Source: an uncultured Acetatifactor sp.
GTDB taxonomy: Bacteria; Bacillota; Clostridia; Lachnospirales; Lachnospiraceae
Length of the DNA stretch: 17,164 bases
Assembly: GCA_934394515.1 (NCBI GenBank)
Contig: CAKRRU010000053.1
Location: 1-17,164, forward strand
Direction of reading: 5' to 3'
The position numbers were made by a program, and so were the translations under genes. Numbering within the stretch: position 1 is the first letter of the stretch; each line of letters begins with the position of its first letter. Under the pieces are notes generated by a model. The model worked only from the letters and a program-made list of their open reading frames with translations, did no database searches and was not told where the DNA came from. Below are positions 5,789 to 13,945 of the stretch, one piece after another.

Positions 5789-8053
5789 CTACTCCGCCAA
5801 ATACATCCTAAGGCTCCCTTCCACAGCATCCAGCGCCTCTTCCACGGTTGCCTGTCCGTTCAGGTAAGGCTGTAAGCTCTCGGTCAGGGATGTTGCAATC
5901 TGCGTATCCTCCTTCAGACACAGATTCGCATTTTTGCACATTTCCACAAGTTGCTGTGCTGTTTCCTCCGAATAGCTTTTGATGGCAAACTCCACACTGC
6001 TGCCATCAATATCATAGGTAGTGTAGGCTTCCGCCATGCTCCGGTCTGCCATAGCCTGGTTCTCCAGGGATTTGGCATTTACCGGGAAGCCTTCGTAAGT
6101 GTCTGTGTTCTGTACCGCTTCCGATAATGCAAACCGTACAAAATCCTTTGCCGTCTCGATATGCTCACTCTGGCTATTGATGCCGATGACCATTTTCGGA
6201 TAGAATGCATTCTCCACAGATACTACTTTCGCATTTAACAGTTCGGCTACTGCTACCGGATTCATCGCCTGATTAAATCCGTCCGTCTCCTGAAGCACCA
6301 GTTTCACATCTGTCCCCAGATCCCAGATATTAGCTGCGCGCCCTTCCTTTCGTGACGGAATAATTCCGCTGTTATCTGCTATGATTTTCAGATTCTCCAG
6401 CCAGGGACGAAGCAGCTGCCTGTCGACCTGTCTGTTCTGCAAAATAACGTCCGTGATCAGTGGATAGAACTCTTCCACCAGTTCCTCACAGGTCCGGTCT
6501 CCCAGATAGCTTTCTGTCTGTCCGTTCACCGTCTGCGCAATCGACTCCATGCTGTTCATCTGCTCTGACCTCAGATCCCTTCCGACCGCCAGCAACAATC
6601 CGAACTGTAACGGCACGGCTGCTCTTGCACCGTTTTCTTCCCGGTATGCCGTCGTTATATTCGTAAGCAACGTGCCGTCCTCTTCCAACGGGGTGAGAAT
6701 ATCCTGTAAGTCCGTAAGCAGCCCCTTTGATGCATAATTGTCCAGCTTCAGATGATCCATCACCATAAGATCCGGTCCCTTTCCGGACGTCAGGGCAGTG
6801 TTCAGATCCTGATAGATCTGCTGATAATCCGGTGTACTGCTATATTTGTCATTCATAGAGACAGCCGCCTGTATGTGGATTATGACTTCCGGGTGTTCCT
6901 TATGGTATTGCACCGCCGCCTGCTGTAATAGAAAGCTCTCCTCTACCGTATATAAGGTCAGTTCCTCCGTGATCTCTGTCACTGCCTCCGGATCATAGCG
7001 GTACGCCATCAGCTTATCTCCGCTTTCACTGCCAAACCATCCGTAGACGCTTCCGTCCGAAAGTCCCACGATGCTCCGGCACCAGACATCCGACAGTGAA
7101 AAGCTGGTGTCCATGCCATTCAAAAGCTTCTGCCAGTTGGTATCCCCTGCCTCACATTTGAAAAAGCCGTCCGCATCCGCCGCATACACTGTACCGTCTT
7201 CCAATACACTGAAATAGGCATAGCTGTAACTTTCCTGCGAAAAAGAAAGTACTTTTTCCGGTTTGATTCCATTGTTTCCGTCTACTTTCAGGCCGGCCAG
7301 TCCATTGACCGCTCCCTGTTCATCCGTCTGTAACAGATACAGTGTATCTCCCACTGCACTGCTCCACTGATTATCAAGCCTGTTATTTCCTTCTTCCAGG
7401 CTGTCATTTTCCTGGCTGCTCACCACACTGCCGTCCTGCGCCAGCACCACATCCACAGAAAAATAGCCAACGCCAACCAGCAGCCCGTCCGTCGTGAGGG
7501 TCACACACTGCGGTGCATCATAAAACTGATATCCCTGGATATCTTCTGCGTTCTTCCACTTCTTGGGTGTAATATCTGTCGCTGCACCGTCCGCTTCCTT
7601 CCACAGATGTGCCGGAGAAGAATCCTCATCCCGGTAGCAATATCCATACAGATACTGCGTTCCTTCCGCATCCTGTAGCAGGGTGAAATTATCACTGCTC
7701 TCCAGATCCTGACCTTCCGGCAATACGCTCAGCCAGTCTTTCGTCACTTCGGTAAAAGTATCTCCTTCTCCCATCTTCCATTCTTCCAGAGCTACCCGGC
7801 CTTCTGTTTCCGACGTTACCAGAAAATGCAGTTCTTCTCCCTGCCGGAATATCTGACTGACTGTTTTGTCTGCCCATGCTTCCGGCAAAATGATCTCTGT
7901 CTCCACATATCGTCCCTTCTGCGCCTCCTGTCCGGAATCGATCTCTAAACTGTCCTTTTTCCCGCATCCGGTAAACATTCCCATGACGATTGCCATACAG
8001 GTCGCCAGGGCAATGCCTTTTTGCATATTGTTCCAATTGCCTCTGTTTTGCAT
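5789..8053 (-). CDS. Lipoprotein: propeller-like domain fused to ABC-type solute-binding domain
   Basis: A 754-residue exported lipoprotein. Residues 10-30 form a signal peptide ending MFTGC, with Cys30 the expected lipidated residue. Residues about 50-355 are rich in short beta strands with repeated Asp-Gly turns (VLEDGTVYAADADGFF, GLSDGSVYGWF), which I read as a beta-propeller-like fold. From about 363 the pattern is that of a family 1 extracellular solute-binding protein: ELTLYTVEESF, AVQYHKEHPEV, the GKGPDLMVMD signature (425-433), then SKGLLTDL and further helices to about 735. Such proteins normally feed an ABC importer, but no permease or ATPase gene lies next to this one. ATG 8053 has GGGAG six bases upstream. 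Bounded by terminators on both sides, it is probably a single-gene unit; a -10-like TATACT (8109-8104) lies upstream. Substrate unknown; the propeller assignment is less certain than the binding domain. Confidence 0.82.
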   Translation of the reverse strand: MQNRGNWNNMQKGIALATCMAIVMGMFTGCGKKDSLEIDSGQEAQKGRYVETEIILPEAWADKTVSQIFRQGEELHFLVTSETEGRVALEEWKMGEGDTFTEVTKDWLSVLPEGQDLESSDNFTLLQDAEGTQYLYGYCYRDEDSSPAHLWKEADGAATDITPKKWKNAEDIQGYQFYDAPQCVTLTTDGLLVGVGYFSVDVVLAQDGSVVSSQENDSLEEGNNRLDNQWSSAVGDTLYLLQTDEQGAVNGLAGLKVDGNNGIKPEKVLSFSQESYSYAYFSVLEDGTVYAADADGFFKCEAGDTNWQKLLNGMDTSFSLSDVWCRSIVGLSDGSVYGWFGSESGDKLMAYRYDPEAVTEITEELTLYTVEESFLLQQAAVQYHKEHPEVIIHIQAAVSMNDKYSSTPDYQQIYQDLNTALTSGKGPDLMVMDHLKLDNYASKGLLTDLQDILTPLEEDGTLLTNITTAYREENGARAAVPLQFGLLLAVGRDLRSEQMNSMESIAQTVNGQTESYLGDRTCEELVEEFYPLITDVILQNRQVDRQLLRPWLENLKIIADNSGIIPSRKEGRAANIWDLGTDVKLVLQETDGFNQAMNPVAVAELLNAKVVSVENAFYPKMVIGINSQSEHIETAKDFVRFALSEAVQNTDTYEGFPVNAKSLENQAMADRSMAEAYTTYDIDGSSVEFAIKSYSEETAQQLVEMCKNANLCLKEDTQIATSLTESLQPYLNGQATVEEALDAVEGSLRMYLAE

Positions 8054-8103
8054 TCTCTTCTCCCATTCCGCTGTGTTCTCACGCAGCTGTATTGATAGGA
8101 AAA

Positions 8104-8109
8104 GTATAG
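8104..8109 (-). promoter_or_regulatory. Possible -10 element of the lipoprotein gene
   Basis: TATACT on the minus strand, about 50 bases before the ATG at 8053. No good -35 stands at 16-18 bases (CTGTTA at 18), so the promoter is weak or activator-dependent. Confidence 0.35.
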
Positions 8110-8219
8110 CGTTTTCTTTATTAAGATAACAGCAGGCACGGATTAAGATGCGTTTAGCAGATGTTTAAACTTTTATTAATTTTAACAAAGCATTCCATCT
8201 AATTAGAAATAATTCTGTA

Positions 8220-8263
8220 AATAAAAAAGAATCCCCGAGTCGCTATAATCAGCAACTCGGGAA
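8220..8263 (-). terminator. Rho-independent terminator of ftsH
   Basis: In minus-strand RNA, 8263-8251 (TTCCCGAGTTGCT) pairs with 8244-8232 (AGCGACTCGGGGA) over 13 positions including two wobbles, loop GATTAT, followed by TTCTTTTTTATTT. It is 64 bases past the ftsH stop. Confidence 0.92.
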
Positions 8264-8326
8264 TGTTTTTATTGAAACTATTTAAAGACTTTCAAAGTGC
8301 ATGTTAAATCATTATTTTCCGCCGAC

Positions 8327-10195
8327 TTACGAATTCAGAATCTTCATGAATTCCTCACCGGTAATGGTCTCTTTGTCATACAGATACTGGGACAGTTCGT
8401 CCAGTTTTGCACGGTTTTCCAGCAAAATCTGTCCTGCCTTCTCATGCTGCCGTTTTACCAGTTCCACGACTTCTCTGTCGATGGCGGTCTGGGTCTCCAT
8501 GGAGCAGGTCAGTGACGCATCGCCGCCCAGGTACTGATTTGTCACAGTCTCCATCGCTACCATGTCAAAGTCCTTGCTCATACCGTAACGGGTAATCATG
8601 CCTCTGGCCAGTTTGGTGGCCTGCTCGATATCGTTGGAAGCACCTGTGGTCACAGAACCGAAGGCGATCTCTTCCGCTGCACGTCCGCCGGTCAGGGTTG
8701 CGATCTTGTTCTCCATCTCTTCCTTGGTCATGAGGTAATGGTTGCCTTCCTCTTCTACCTGCATGGTATAGCCCAGTGCTCCGGAAGTACGGGGTACAAT
8801 GGTGATCTTCTGTACCGGTGCGGAATTAGTCTGCCTGGCTGCCACCAGGGCATGACCGATCTCATGATAAGCAACGATCCGCTTTTCCTTATCGGTAAGA
8901 ATTGCATTCTTTTTCTGATATCCGGCAATAACTACTTCAATGCTCTCCTCCAGATCCGCCTGGGTAGCAAATTTCCTGCCGTCTCTGACCGCACGAAGTG
9001 CTGCCTCATTGACGATATTGGCAAGCTCCGCACCGGAAGCTCCGGATGCCATACGGGCGATCTTGTTAAAATCTACATTATCAGCCACCTTGATCTTACG
9101 GGCATGTACTTTCAGGATCTCTTCTCTGCCTTTCAGATCCGGAAGCTCTACCGGTACACGTCTGTCAAAACGTCCGGGACGCAGCAATGCGGGATCCAGG
9201 CTTTCCGGGCGGTTGGTTGCTGCCAGAATGATGACGCCGTTGTTGCCCTCGAAGCCGTCCATCTCAGTCAGCAGCTGGTTCAGTGTCTGCTCTCTCTCAT
9301 CATTGCCACCTATCTGTCCGTCACGCTTTTTACCGATAGCATCGATTTCATCGATAAATACGATACAGGGAGCCTTCTCCTTTGCCTGTTTGAACAGATC
9401 TCTGACCTTGGAAGCGCCCATACCTACGAACATTTCCACGAATTCCGAACCGGACATGGAGAAAAACGGAACATTTGCCTCACCGGCTACTGCCTTGGCT
9501 AACATCGTCTTACCGGTTCCGGGAGGGCCTACTAACAGAATGCCCTTCGGCATGGAAGCACCGATTTCTTTATATTTCTCGGGATCATGCAGGTATTCCA
9601 CGATCTCCGTCAGATTTTCTTTCGCCTCATCCTCTCCGGCCACATCCATGAATTTGATGCCGTTGGAGGATTTTACATAGACCTTGGCATTGCTCTTGCC
9701 CATGCCGCCCATACCGAACATCATGGAATCGCCGCCGGCCTTTTTCGCCATCTGCCGGTACATTAGCTGTCCGAAACCTATGATAATGATCAGGGGAAGC
9801 AGCCAGCTGATGAAAAAGCTTAAGAGCGGTGAGGCTTCCTCCACGATCTGACTGGAGAACTGCGCACCGCTGTCATACAGTCTCTGCGTTCTGTCCGGAT
9901 CGTCCATCAGACCCGTCTTATAAATAGTCTTGTCATCTTTGGCTGTGAATACGATCTGATTGTCCCGGATCTGCACCTCATCGATCTGCTTGTCGTAAGT
10001 CATCTGCATAAAAGTGTTGTAATCCACTTCTTTTACCGCACGCTGCGCGATCTGCGGTACCAGCAGACTGTTGATGAGCAAGATTGCCACAAGTGCGATC
10101 AGATAGTAAAATATAAACGGTTTTTTGTTTGGCTGTTTTACTTCCTGCATAGCATCTCCTTCTTTTCTCTCTGATGCCTGAGATTTTTTATCCAT
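8327..10195 (-). CDS. ftsH: ATP-dependent zinc metalloprotease FtsH
   Basis: Membrane-anchored AAA+ protease that degrades misassembled membrane proteins and regulatory proteins. Of 622 residues, two membrane segments (about 27-47 and 124-142) flank the extracytoplasmic domain, so both ends face the cytoplasm. The AAA module has Walker A GPPGTGKT (223-230), Walker B IVFIDEID (278-285) and the second region of homology with the arginine fingers (325-347, NRPESLDPALLRPGRFDRR). The zinc site is HEIGH (444-448), the common form being HEAGH, with third ligand D522. Two starts are possible: ATG 10195 with GGAGAA five bases before it, and ATG 10150 (residue 16) with a perfect AAGGAG five bases before it; the shorter form still keeps the first membrane segment. 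The gene stands alone between its own promoter and terminator, next to but separate from the division cluster. Confidence 0.97.
   Translation of the reverse strand: MDKKSQASERKEGDAMQEVKQPNKKPFIFYYLIALVAILLINSLLVPQIAQRAVKEVDYNTFMQMTYDKQIDEVQIRDNQIVFTAKDDKTIYKTGLMDDPDRTQRLYDSGAQFSSQIVEEASPLLSFFISWLLPLIIIIGFGQLMYRQMAKKAGGDSMMFGMGGMGKSNAKVYVKSSNGIKFMDVAGEDEAKENLTEIVEYLHDPEKYKEIGASMPKGILLVGPPGTGKTMLAKAVAGEANVPFFSMSGSEFVEMFVGMGASKVRDLFKQAKEKAPCIVFIDEIDAIGKKRDGQIGGNDEREQTLNQLLTEMDGFEGNNGVIILAATNRPESLDPALLRPGRFDRRVPVELPDLKGREEILKVHARKIKVADNVDFNKIARMASGASGAELANIVNEAALRAVRDGRKFATQADLEESIEVVIAGYQKKNAILTDKEKRIVAYHEIGHALVAARQTNSAPVQKITIVPRTSGALGYTMQVEEEGNHYLMTKEEMENKIATLTGGRAAEEIAFGSVTTGASNDIEQATKLARGMITRYGMSKDFDMVAMETVTNQYLGGDASLTCSMETQTAIDREVVELVKRQHEKAGQILLENRAKLDELSQYLYDKETITGEEFMKILNS
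10156..10161 (-). promoter_or_regulatory. Internal ribosome binding site marking an alternative ftsH start
   Basis: AAGGAG followed by ATGCT and an in-frame ATG at 10150. This site is stronger than the one at 10206-10201 (GGAGAA) before ATG 10195. FtsH may begin at either codon, or two forms differing by 15 N-terminal residues may be made. Confidence 0.5.
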
Positions 10196-10230
10196 ACATG
10201 TTCTCCGGTATCATCATATGATTACAGTTC

Positions 10231-10262
10231 GGAATCACAGCATACGATATAGTAGTGATTCC
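10231..10262 (-). repeat. Inverted repeat in the ftsH 5' leader
   Basis: Perfect arms GGAATCAC (10231-10238) and GTGATTCC (10255-10262) with a 16-base centre. If transcription starts near 10273, this lies in the untranslated leader as a hairpin; at DNA level it could be an operator just downstream of the start site. No recognised heat-shock element (CIRCE or CtsR box) matches it. Confidence 0.6.
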
Positions 10263-10279
10263 ACGATTAGAATAAATCA

Positions 10280-10308
10280 ATCATAACCATTTTATGTCAT
10301 GCAATCAA
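10280..10308 (-). promoter_or_regulatory. Promoter of ftsH with overlapping inverted repeat
   Basis: On the minus strand TTGATT (10308-10303), 17 bases, TATGAT (10285-10280), about 85 bases upstream of the first ftsH start. Arms AACCATT (10285-10291) and AATGGTT (10307-10313) with a 15-base centre span the -35 to -10 region, the arrangement of a repressor site. Confidence 0.65.
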
Positions 10309-10417
10309 TGGTTTTTCTCTTACCTTATTCTAAAAAAAGGATAAACTATGACGTCAAAAAGGCTACTTGTCAAAAGAGAGACAATGGGACTATCCGGGAA
10401 GGATACCTTCGGAATCC

Positions 10418-10460
10418 GAAATTAAAAGCCACGACACTCCTATCTGTGTCGTGGCTTTCA
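10418..10460 (-). terminator. Terminator after ftsZ
   Basis: Perfect 13-base arms AAAGCCACGACAC (10425-10437) and GTGTCGTGGCTTT (10446-10458), loop of eight bases. The minus strand continues TAATTTC after a run of T in the stem. It ends the division cluster about 85 bases past the ftsZ stop. It could also work on the plus strand, where a 25-codon frame (10348-10425) stops right at its base. Confidence 0.85.
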
Positions 10461-10542
10461 TTAAACGCTCTTAACTATTCAGAAGTACATTTCCAAAAAC
10501 GCATCTTTAATCCTCTCCTGAATAACAAGTAGAAACCAAACC

Positions 10543-11742
10543 TTACTTTCTCTGTAAGAAATCAGGAATCTTCAGAGACTTTTCCTCTACAGAGCTTCTG
10601 ATATCGGCAGGTCTGTGGATACCGGGTGCCGGCTGCACAGGTCTTGCCGGAGCCTGTCCCTGACCTGCGTTCGGATTCACAGGTGCTGTCGGCTGCAGGT
10701 TCATTCCCTTCAGAGAAGTCGGAGTCACATGTGAAGCAGGCTGTCTGAATGCCGCACCTGCGCCCAGACGATTCTGCGCCGGATTGTTTGCCTTATCCTC
10801 CAAGCCGGTAGCGATTACGGTAATCGTACAGCTGTCGGACTTAGACTCATCATACATTGCACCGAAGATAATGTTGACATCATCTCCTGCCAGTTCCTGC
10901 ACATAGCTTGCCGCATCGGAAGCATCTGCCAGGGTGATATCTCCGGAGATATTGATGATAACGTGGGTAGCACCGGAAATCGTGGTCTCAAGCAGGGGGC
11001 TCTCTACTGCCATCTTGACAGCTTCCATTGCCTTGTCATCACCCTTGCCTTCGCCGATACCGATGTGTGCGATACCCTTGTCCTTCATAACGGTCTGTAC
11101 ATCTGCGAAGTCCAGATTGATGACAGCTGGAACGTTGATCAGATCCGTGATTCCCTGTACTGCCTGCTGTAATACTTCGTCTGCCTTTTTCAATGCTTCC
11201 GGCATGGTGGTACGTCTGTCTACGATCTCCAACAGCTTATCATTGGGTATTACAATTAAGGTATCCACGTTCTCTTTGATACGTTCGATACCGTTTAACG
11301 CATTTACCATACGTGCCTTGGCTTCAAAACGGAAGGGCTTCGTCACCACACCAACGGTTAAGATGCCCATCTCTTTTGCCAGCTTGGCTACGACCGGAGC
11401 AGCTCCGGTTCCGGTACCGCCGCCCATACCACAGGTGACAAATACCATGTCAGCACCCTTCAGTGCTGCAGAAATCTCTTCCGTGCTCTCCTCGGCCGCC
11501 TTCTCACCGATCTCAGGCTTGGCTCCCGCACCAAGACCCTTGGTCAGCTTTTCGCCGATCTGTAACAGTTTCGGAGCTTTGCAGAGCTGTAATGCCTGCT
11601 TATCGGTATTCACCCCAATAAAATCCACTCCTGTAATCTTCTCATCTACCATTCTATTTACAGCGTTATTACCTGCACCGCCTACACCGACTACGATGAT
11701 CTTGGCAGCAGTATCCGCGTCATTCGTCTTAATCTCCAGCAA
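10543..11742 (-). CDS. ftsZ: Cell division protein FtsZ
   Basis: The tubulin-like GTPase that polymerises into the cytokinetic ring. Of 399 residues, the GTPase domain holds [13 protein letters not shown] (19-31), the tubulin signature GGGTGTG (107-113), FRFEAKAR (137-144) and the T7 catalytic loop NLDFAD (209-214). A second core domain follows to about 317, then a Pro/Gln/Ala-rich linker of some 70 residues and the conserved C-terminal peptide KIPDFLQ (391-397), which binds membrane tethers such as FtsA or SepF. Neither tether is in the window. The start is TTG 11742, placed eight bases after a full GGAGG (AAAGGAGGAACTAACC); no ATG lies nearby. It is last in the murD-ftsW-murA-ftsQ-ftsZ series, 101 bases after ftsQ, with its own promoter in that gap and a strong terminator after it, so its level can be set apart from the wall genes. 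Confidence 0.98.
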   Translation of the reverse strand: MLEIKTNDADTAAKIIVVGVGGAGNNAVNRMVDEKITGVDFIGVNTDKQALQLCKAPKLLQIGEKLTKGLGAGAKPEIGEKAAEESTEEISAALKGADMVFVTCGMGGGTGTGAAPVVAKLAKEMGILTVGVVTKPFRFEAKARMVNALNGIERIKENVDTLIVIPNDKLLEIVDRRTTMPEALKKADEVLQQAVQGITDLINVPAVINLDFADVQTVMKDKGIAHIGIGEGKGDDKAMEAVKMAVESPLLETTISGATHVIINISGDITLADASDAASYVQELAGDDVNIIFGAMYDESKSDSCTITVIATGLEDKANNPAQNRLGAGAAFRQPASHVTPTSLKGMNLQPTAPVNPNAGQGQAPARPVQPAPGIHRPADIRSSVEEKSLKIPDFLQRK

Positions 11743-11784
11743 GGTTAGTTCCTCCTTTTAACCTTTTTCAACTTCACATAGACT

Positions 11785-11813
11785 ATCATATAATCATTTT
11801 ACAAATTTAGCAA
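11785..11813 (-). promoter_or_regulatory. Internal promoter for ftsZ
   Basis: On the minus strand TTGCTA (11813-11808), 17 bases, TATGAT (11790-11785), in the 101-base gap between ftsQ and ftsZ. It would give a leader of about 35 bases including the GGAGG. Confidence 0.62.
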
Positions 11814-11825
11814 CCTATTTTTTCA

Positions 11826-11847
11826 AAATGTTTCACAAATGTTTCAC
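11826..11847 (-). repeat. Two tandem 11-base repeats across the ftsQ stop
   Basis: GTGAAACATTT occurs twice head to tail on the minus strand. The first copy contains the ftsQ stop codon (TGA, 11846-11844) and the second lies just upstream of the ftsZ promoter. Confidence 0.7.
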
Positions 11848-12578
11848 GCGTCCGGCTTGAAGGTAAATTTCCCTTTTCCTTCCTCGTAGTTTTCCATCTG
11901 CAGGGTTCCGCTTTTTCCATCCAGCTTTTCCAGAAATCCGGGTAAAAGCTGCAGCTTGTCCTCCAGATGGCTGCTGTCACTGCCCATAGATACCTTGATC
12001 TTTCCAAAGTAGATCGTAATATCTCCGGAAGAGTGCAGATAAATCTTGTCTGCCGCCAATGAATACTTATTTAAAAGCTTCGTAAGATCCATGATTCTGG
12101 CAAACACTTGCGGATCCTCCACCGGCAGCTGTTCCCCCAGCACAATATGATCAAAGGAAAGTCCCGTGATCTGCGGTATTCCCTGGGTACGGATTCCAGA
12201 GCTTTCCACCACATATCCGTCTTTATCGAAGTACATATAAGTATCCAGATATTTTACATATCCCGCAAGTGCCTTTTCGTAGACTGTGATCTTGATCGTG
12301 TCGGGGGCGAGAATGGATACATTCATGACATCCACAAACGGTACATCATGGATTCCCCTGTCCCGGTACTTTAAAGACAGATACAGGGAATTATTTCCTA
12401 ACGGTCCCGACATTACGATCTCTTTGATTTCATCCTCTGTATAGTGAACATTGCCCTCCACGTATACGGTACGCACTGTATACACGGAGTGCAATGCAAC
12501 GGCTCCGCCTCCCAGCATGAGGATCAGGACACCTATGATGATTATTCTTCTGACTATTGTACTTCGGTCTCTATACAC
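11844..12578 (-). CDS. ftsQ: Cell division protein FtsQ/DivIB
   Basis: A 244-residue single-pass division protein, called DivIB in Bacillus, that links early and late divisome parts with FtsL and FtsB/DivIC. A short basic N-terminus is followed by one membrane segment (about 11-29, IIIIGVLILMLGGGAVAL). The POTRA domain (about 34-103) starts with the typical VRTVYVEGNVHYTEDEI pattern, and the beta domain follows to about 225 (GYVVESSG, IPQITGL). Identification rests on the POTRA pattern, topology and position before ftsZ. The start is GTG 12578, overlapping the murA stop by eight bases (GTGTATAG), with TAGGAG twelve bases upstream; translation is probably coupled to murA. No in-frame ATG would keep the membrane segment. 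Confidence 0.92.
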   Translation of the reverse strand: MYRDRSTIVRRIIIIGVLILMLGGGAVALHSVYTVRTVYVEGNVHYTEDEIKEIVMSGPLGNNSLYLSLKYRDRGIHDVPFVDVMNVSILAPDTIKITVYEKALAGYVKYLDTYMYFDKDGYVVESSGIRTQGIPQITGLSFDHIVLGEQLPVEDPQVFARIMDLTKLLNKYSLAADKIYLHSSGDITIYFGKIKVSMGSDSSHLEDKLQLLPGFLEKLDGKSGTLQMENYEEGKGKFTFKPDA

Positions 12579-13848
12579 TGATGATCCGTGCTCCTAATTC
12601 TCTGAAATCTCTGCAGATATTTTCATATCCGCGTTCTATAAAATGCTGTCCCGTCAACACGCTCTCGCCTTCTGCCATCAGACCTGCCAGAACCAGCGCC
12701 GCTCCCCCGCGAAGTTCACAGGCTTCCATGACGCTTTCCCGCAGAGTCTCCACGCCGGTGATCCAGGCATGTCTTCCGTCCTCCATGTGGATCTGCGCCC
12801 CCATCTTCCGCAATGGTTCTGCGATGCGGAATCTGTTTTCAAAAATATTTTCTTCAATACAGCTGATACCATCTGCTCTTGTCAGTACTGTCATTGCCAC
12901 AGACTGTAGATCCGTGGGGAACTCCGGATACGGTCCCGTCTTTAACCGGCTCACTGCTTTCGGTCTGTCCGGAGCCTGCACAAACAGTCCTTCCTCCGAG
13001 ACCACGCACTGGGCACCCATCTGTTCCGCGACCAGCGTCACTGCTTCCAGCTGTTCCCACGGTGCATCCGTCAGCAATACGCTTCCTCCGCATCCGATAC
13101 AGGCAAACAGGTACGTTCCCGCCACGATCCGGTCTGCCGGGATCGTAAACTGTGTTCCGTGCAGTGTACTGTCTCCCCGGATCAGAAGTTCGGAGCTTCC
13201 CATTCCTTCCACCACGGCACCACACGCCGTCAGGAATTCACACAGCGCCGTTACCTCCGGTTCCCTGGCTGCTCCGATGATCCGTGTATCCCCGGCAGCT
13301 TTCACCGCCGCCAGCAGGATGTTCTCTGTAGCACCCACACTCGGAAAATCCAAGATGATCTCCGCACCGTGCAGATTCTGCGCCTGTGCAGACAGCATTC
13401 CCTCTTCTTCCCGGAATACCACTCCCATCTGTTCCAGTGCTTTGATATGCAGATCTATGGGACGAGCGCCGATCACGCATCCTCCGGGATGTTCCATGGT
13501 AACATAGCCACATCTGCCCAGCAGTGCTCCCAGCAGGCACAGAGACGAACGCATACCGGTGATTGCTTCTCCCTGCATCCGCCTGGTCTCTGTGCTCTCG
13601 CAGGGAAGCTTCTTTTCTGTTCCCGGCTGTATCCGTATTCCGTTTTCCCGCCACTGTACCATACATCCCAATTCCCGCAGCAGATATACAAACCTGTGAA
13701 CATCCGCAATGCGTGGGCAGTTCTGAATATAAGATACTTCATTGGTAAGAAGCGTTGCCGCCAGGATCGGGAGTGTCGCATTTTTAGATCCCTGTATATG
13801 CACCTTTCCCTGCAGCGGTATGCCCCCCTGCATCCGGATTCCCTTCAT
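12571..13848 (-). CDS. murA: UDP-N-acetylglucosamine 1-carboxyvinyltransferase
   Basis: First committed step of peptidoglycan precursor synthesis: transfers enolpyruvate from PEP to UDP-GlcNAc in the cytoplasm. The 425-residue length is usual. Seen are the N-terminal QGSKNA with K22 and N23, the active-site loop HPGGCVIGARP with C124 (the fosfomycin target), the general base D313 in EFPTDLQ, ENRF (337-340) and LRGGAALVLAG with R380. It could in principle be a second MurA paralogue, since many Firmicutes have two. It starts at ATG 13848 with a G-rich stretch (GGGGATGGTG) before it; an internal ATG at residue 6 has AAGGGA upstream, but family alignments favour the first. It is 97 bases downstream of ftsW, where murG would often be, and overlaps ftsQ. 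Confidence 0.96.
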   Translation of the reverse strand: MKGIRMQGGIPLQGKVHIQGSKNATLPILAATLLTNEVSYIQNCPRIADVHRFVYLLRELGCMVQWRENGIRIQPGTEKKLPCESTETRRMQGEAITGMRSSLCLLGALLGRCGYVTMEHPGGCVIGARPIDLHIKALEQMGVVFREEEGMLSAQAQNLHGAEIILDFPSVGATENILLAAVKAAGDTRIIGAAREPEVTALCEFLTACGAVVEGMGSSELLIRGDSTLHGTQFTIPADRIVAGTYLFACIGCGGSVLLTDAPWEQLEAVTLVAEQMGAQCVVSEEGLFVQAPDRPKAVSRLKTGPYPEFPTDLQSVAMTVLTRADGISCIEENIFENRFRIAEPLRKMGAQIHMEDGRHAWITGVETLRESVMEACELRGGAALVLAGLMAEGESVLTGQHFIERGYENICRDFRELGARIISV

Positions 13849-13945
13849 ACAGCACCATCCCCGTTTTTAAGATACTTTTATCTTATGCCCGGAGATTTTG
13901 TTTCGTGCCATGTACCGCTATGTTTTCTTCAAGTCTTGTTTTATA

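Noticed and set aside
10396..10420. Imperfect repeats (CCGGGAAGG/CCTTCGG and TTCGGA-A-TCCGAA) next to the ftsZ terminator.
   Set aside because: Short and bulged; no gene or promoter arrangement gives them a role, and overlap with the terminator region makes chance likely.
10299..10532. A 77-codon plus-strand frame between ftsH and ftsZ.
   Set aside because: It reads straight through the strong hairpin at 10425-10458 and has no ribosome site; the shorter frame at 10348 is a better, though still weak, candidate.
12557..13507. A 316-codon plus-strand frame opposite murA.
   Set aside because: Antisense shadow of murA; low-complexity Ser/Pro-rich product without a ribosome site.
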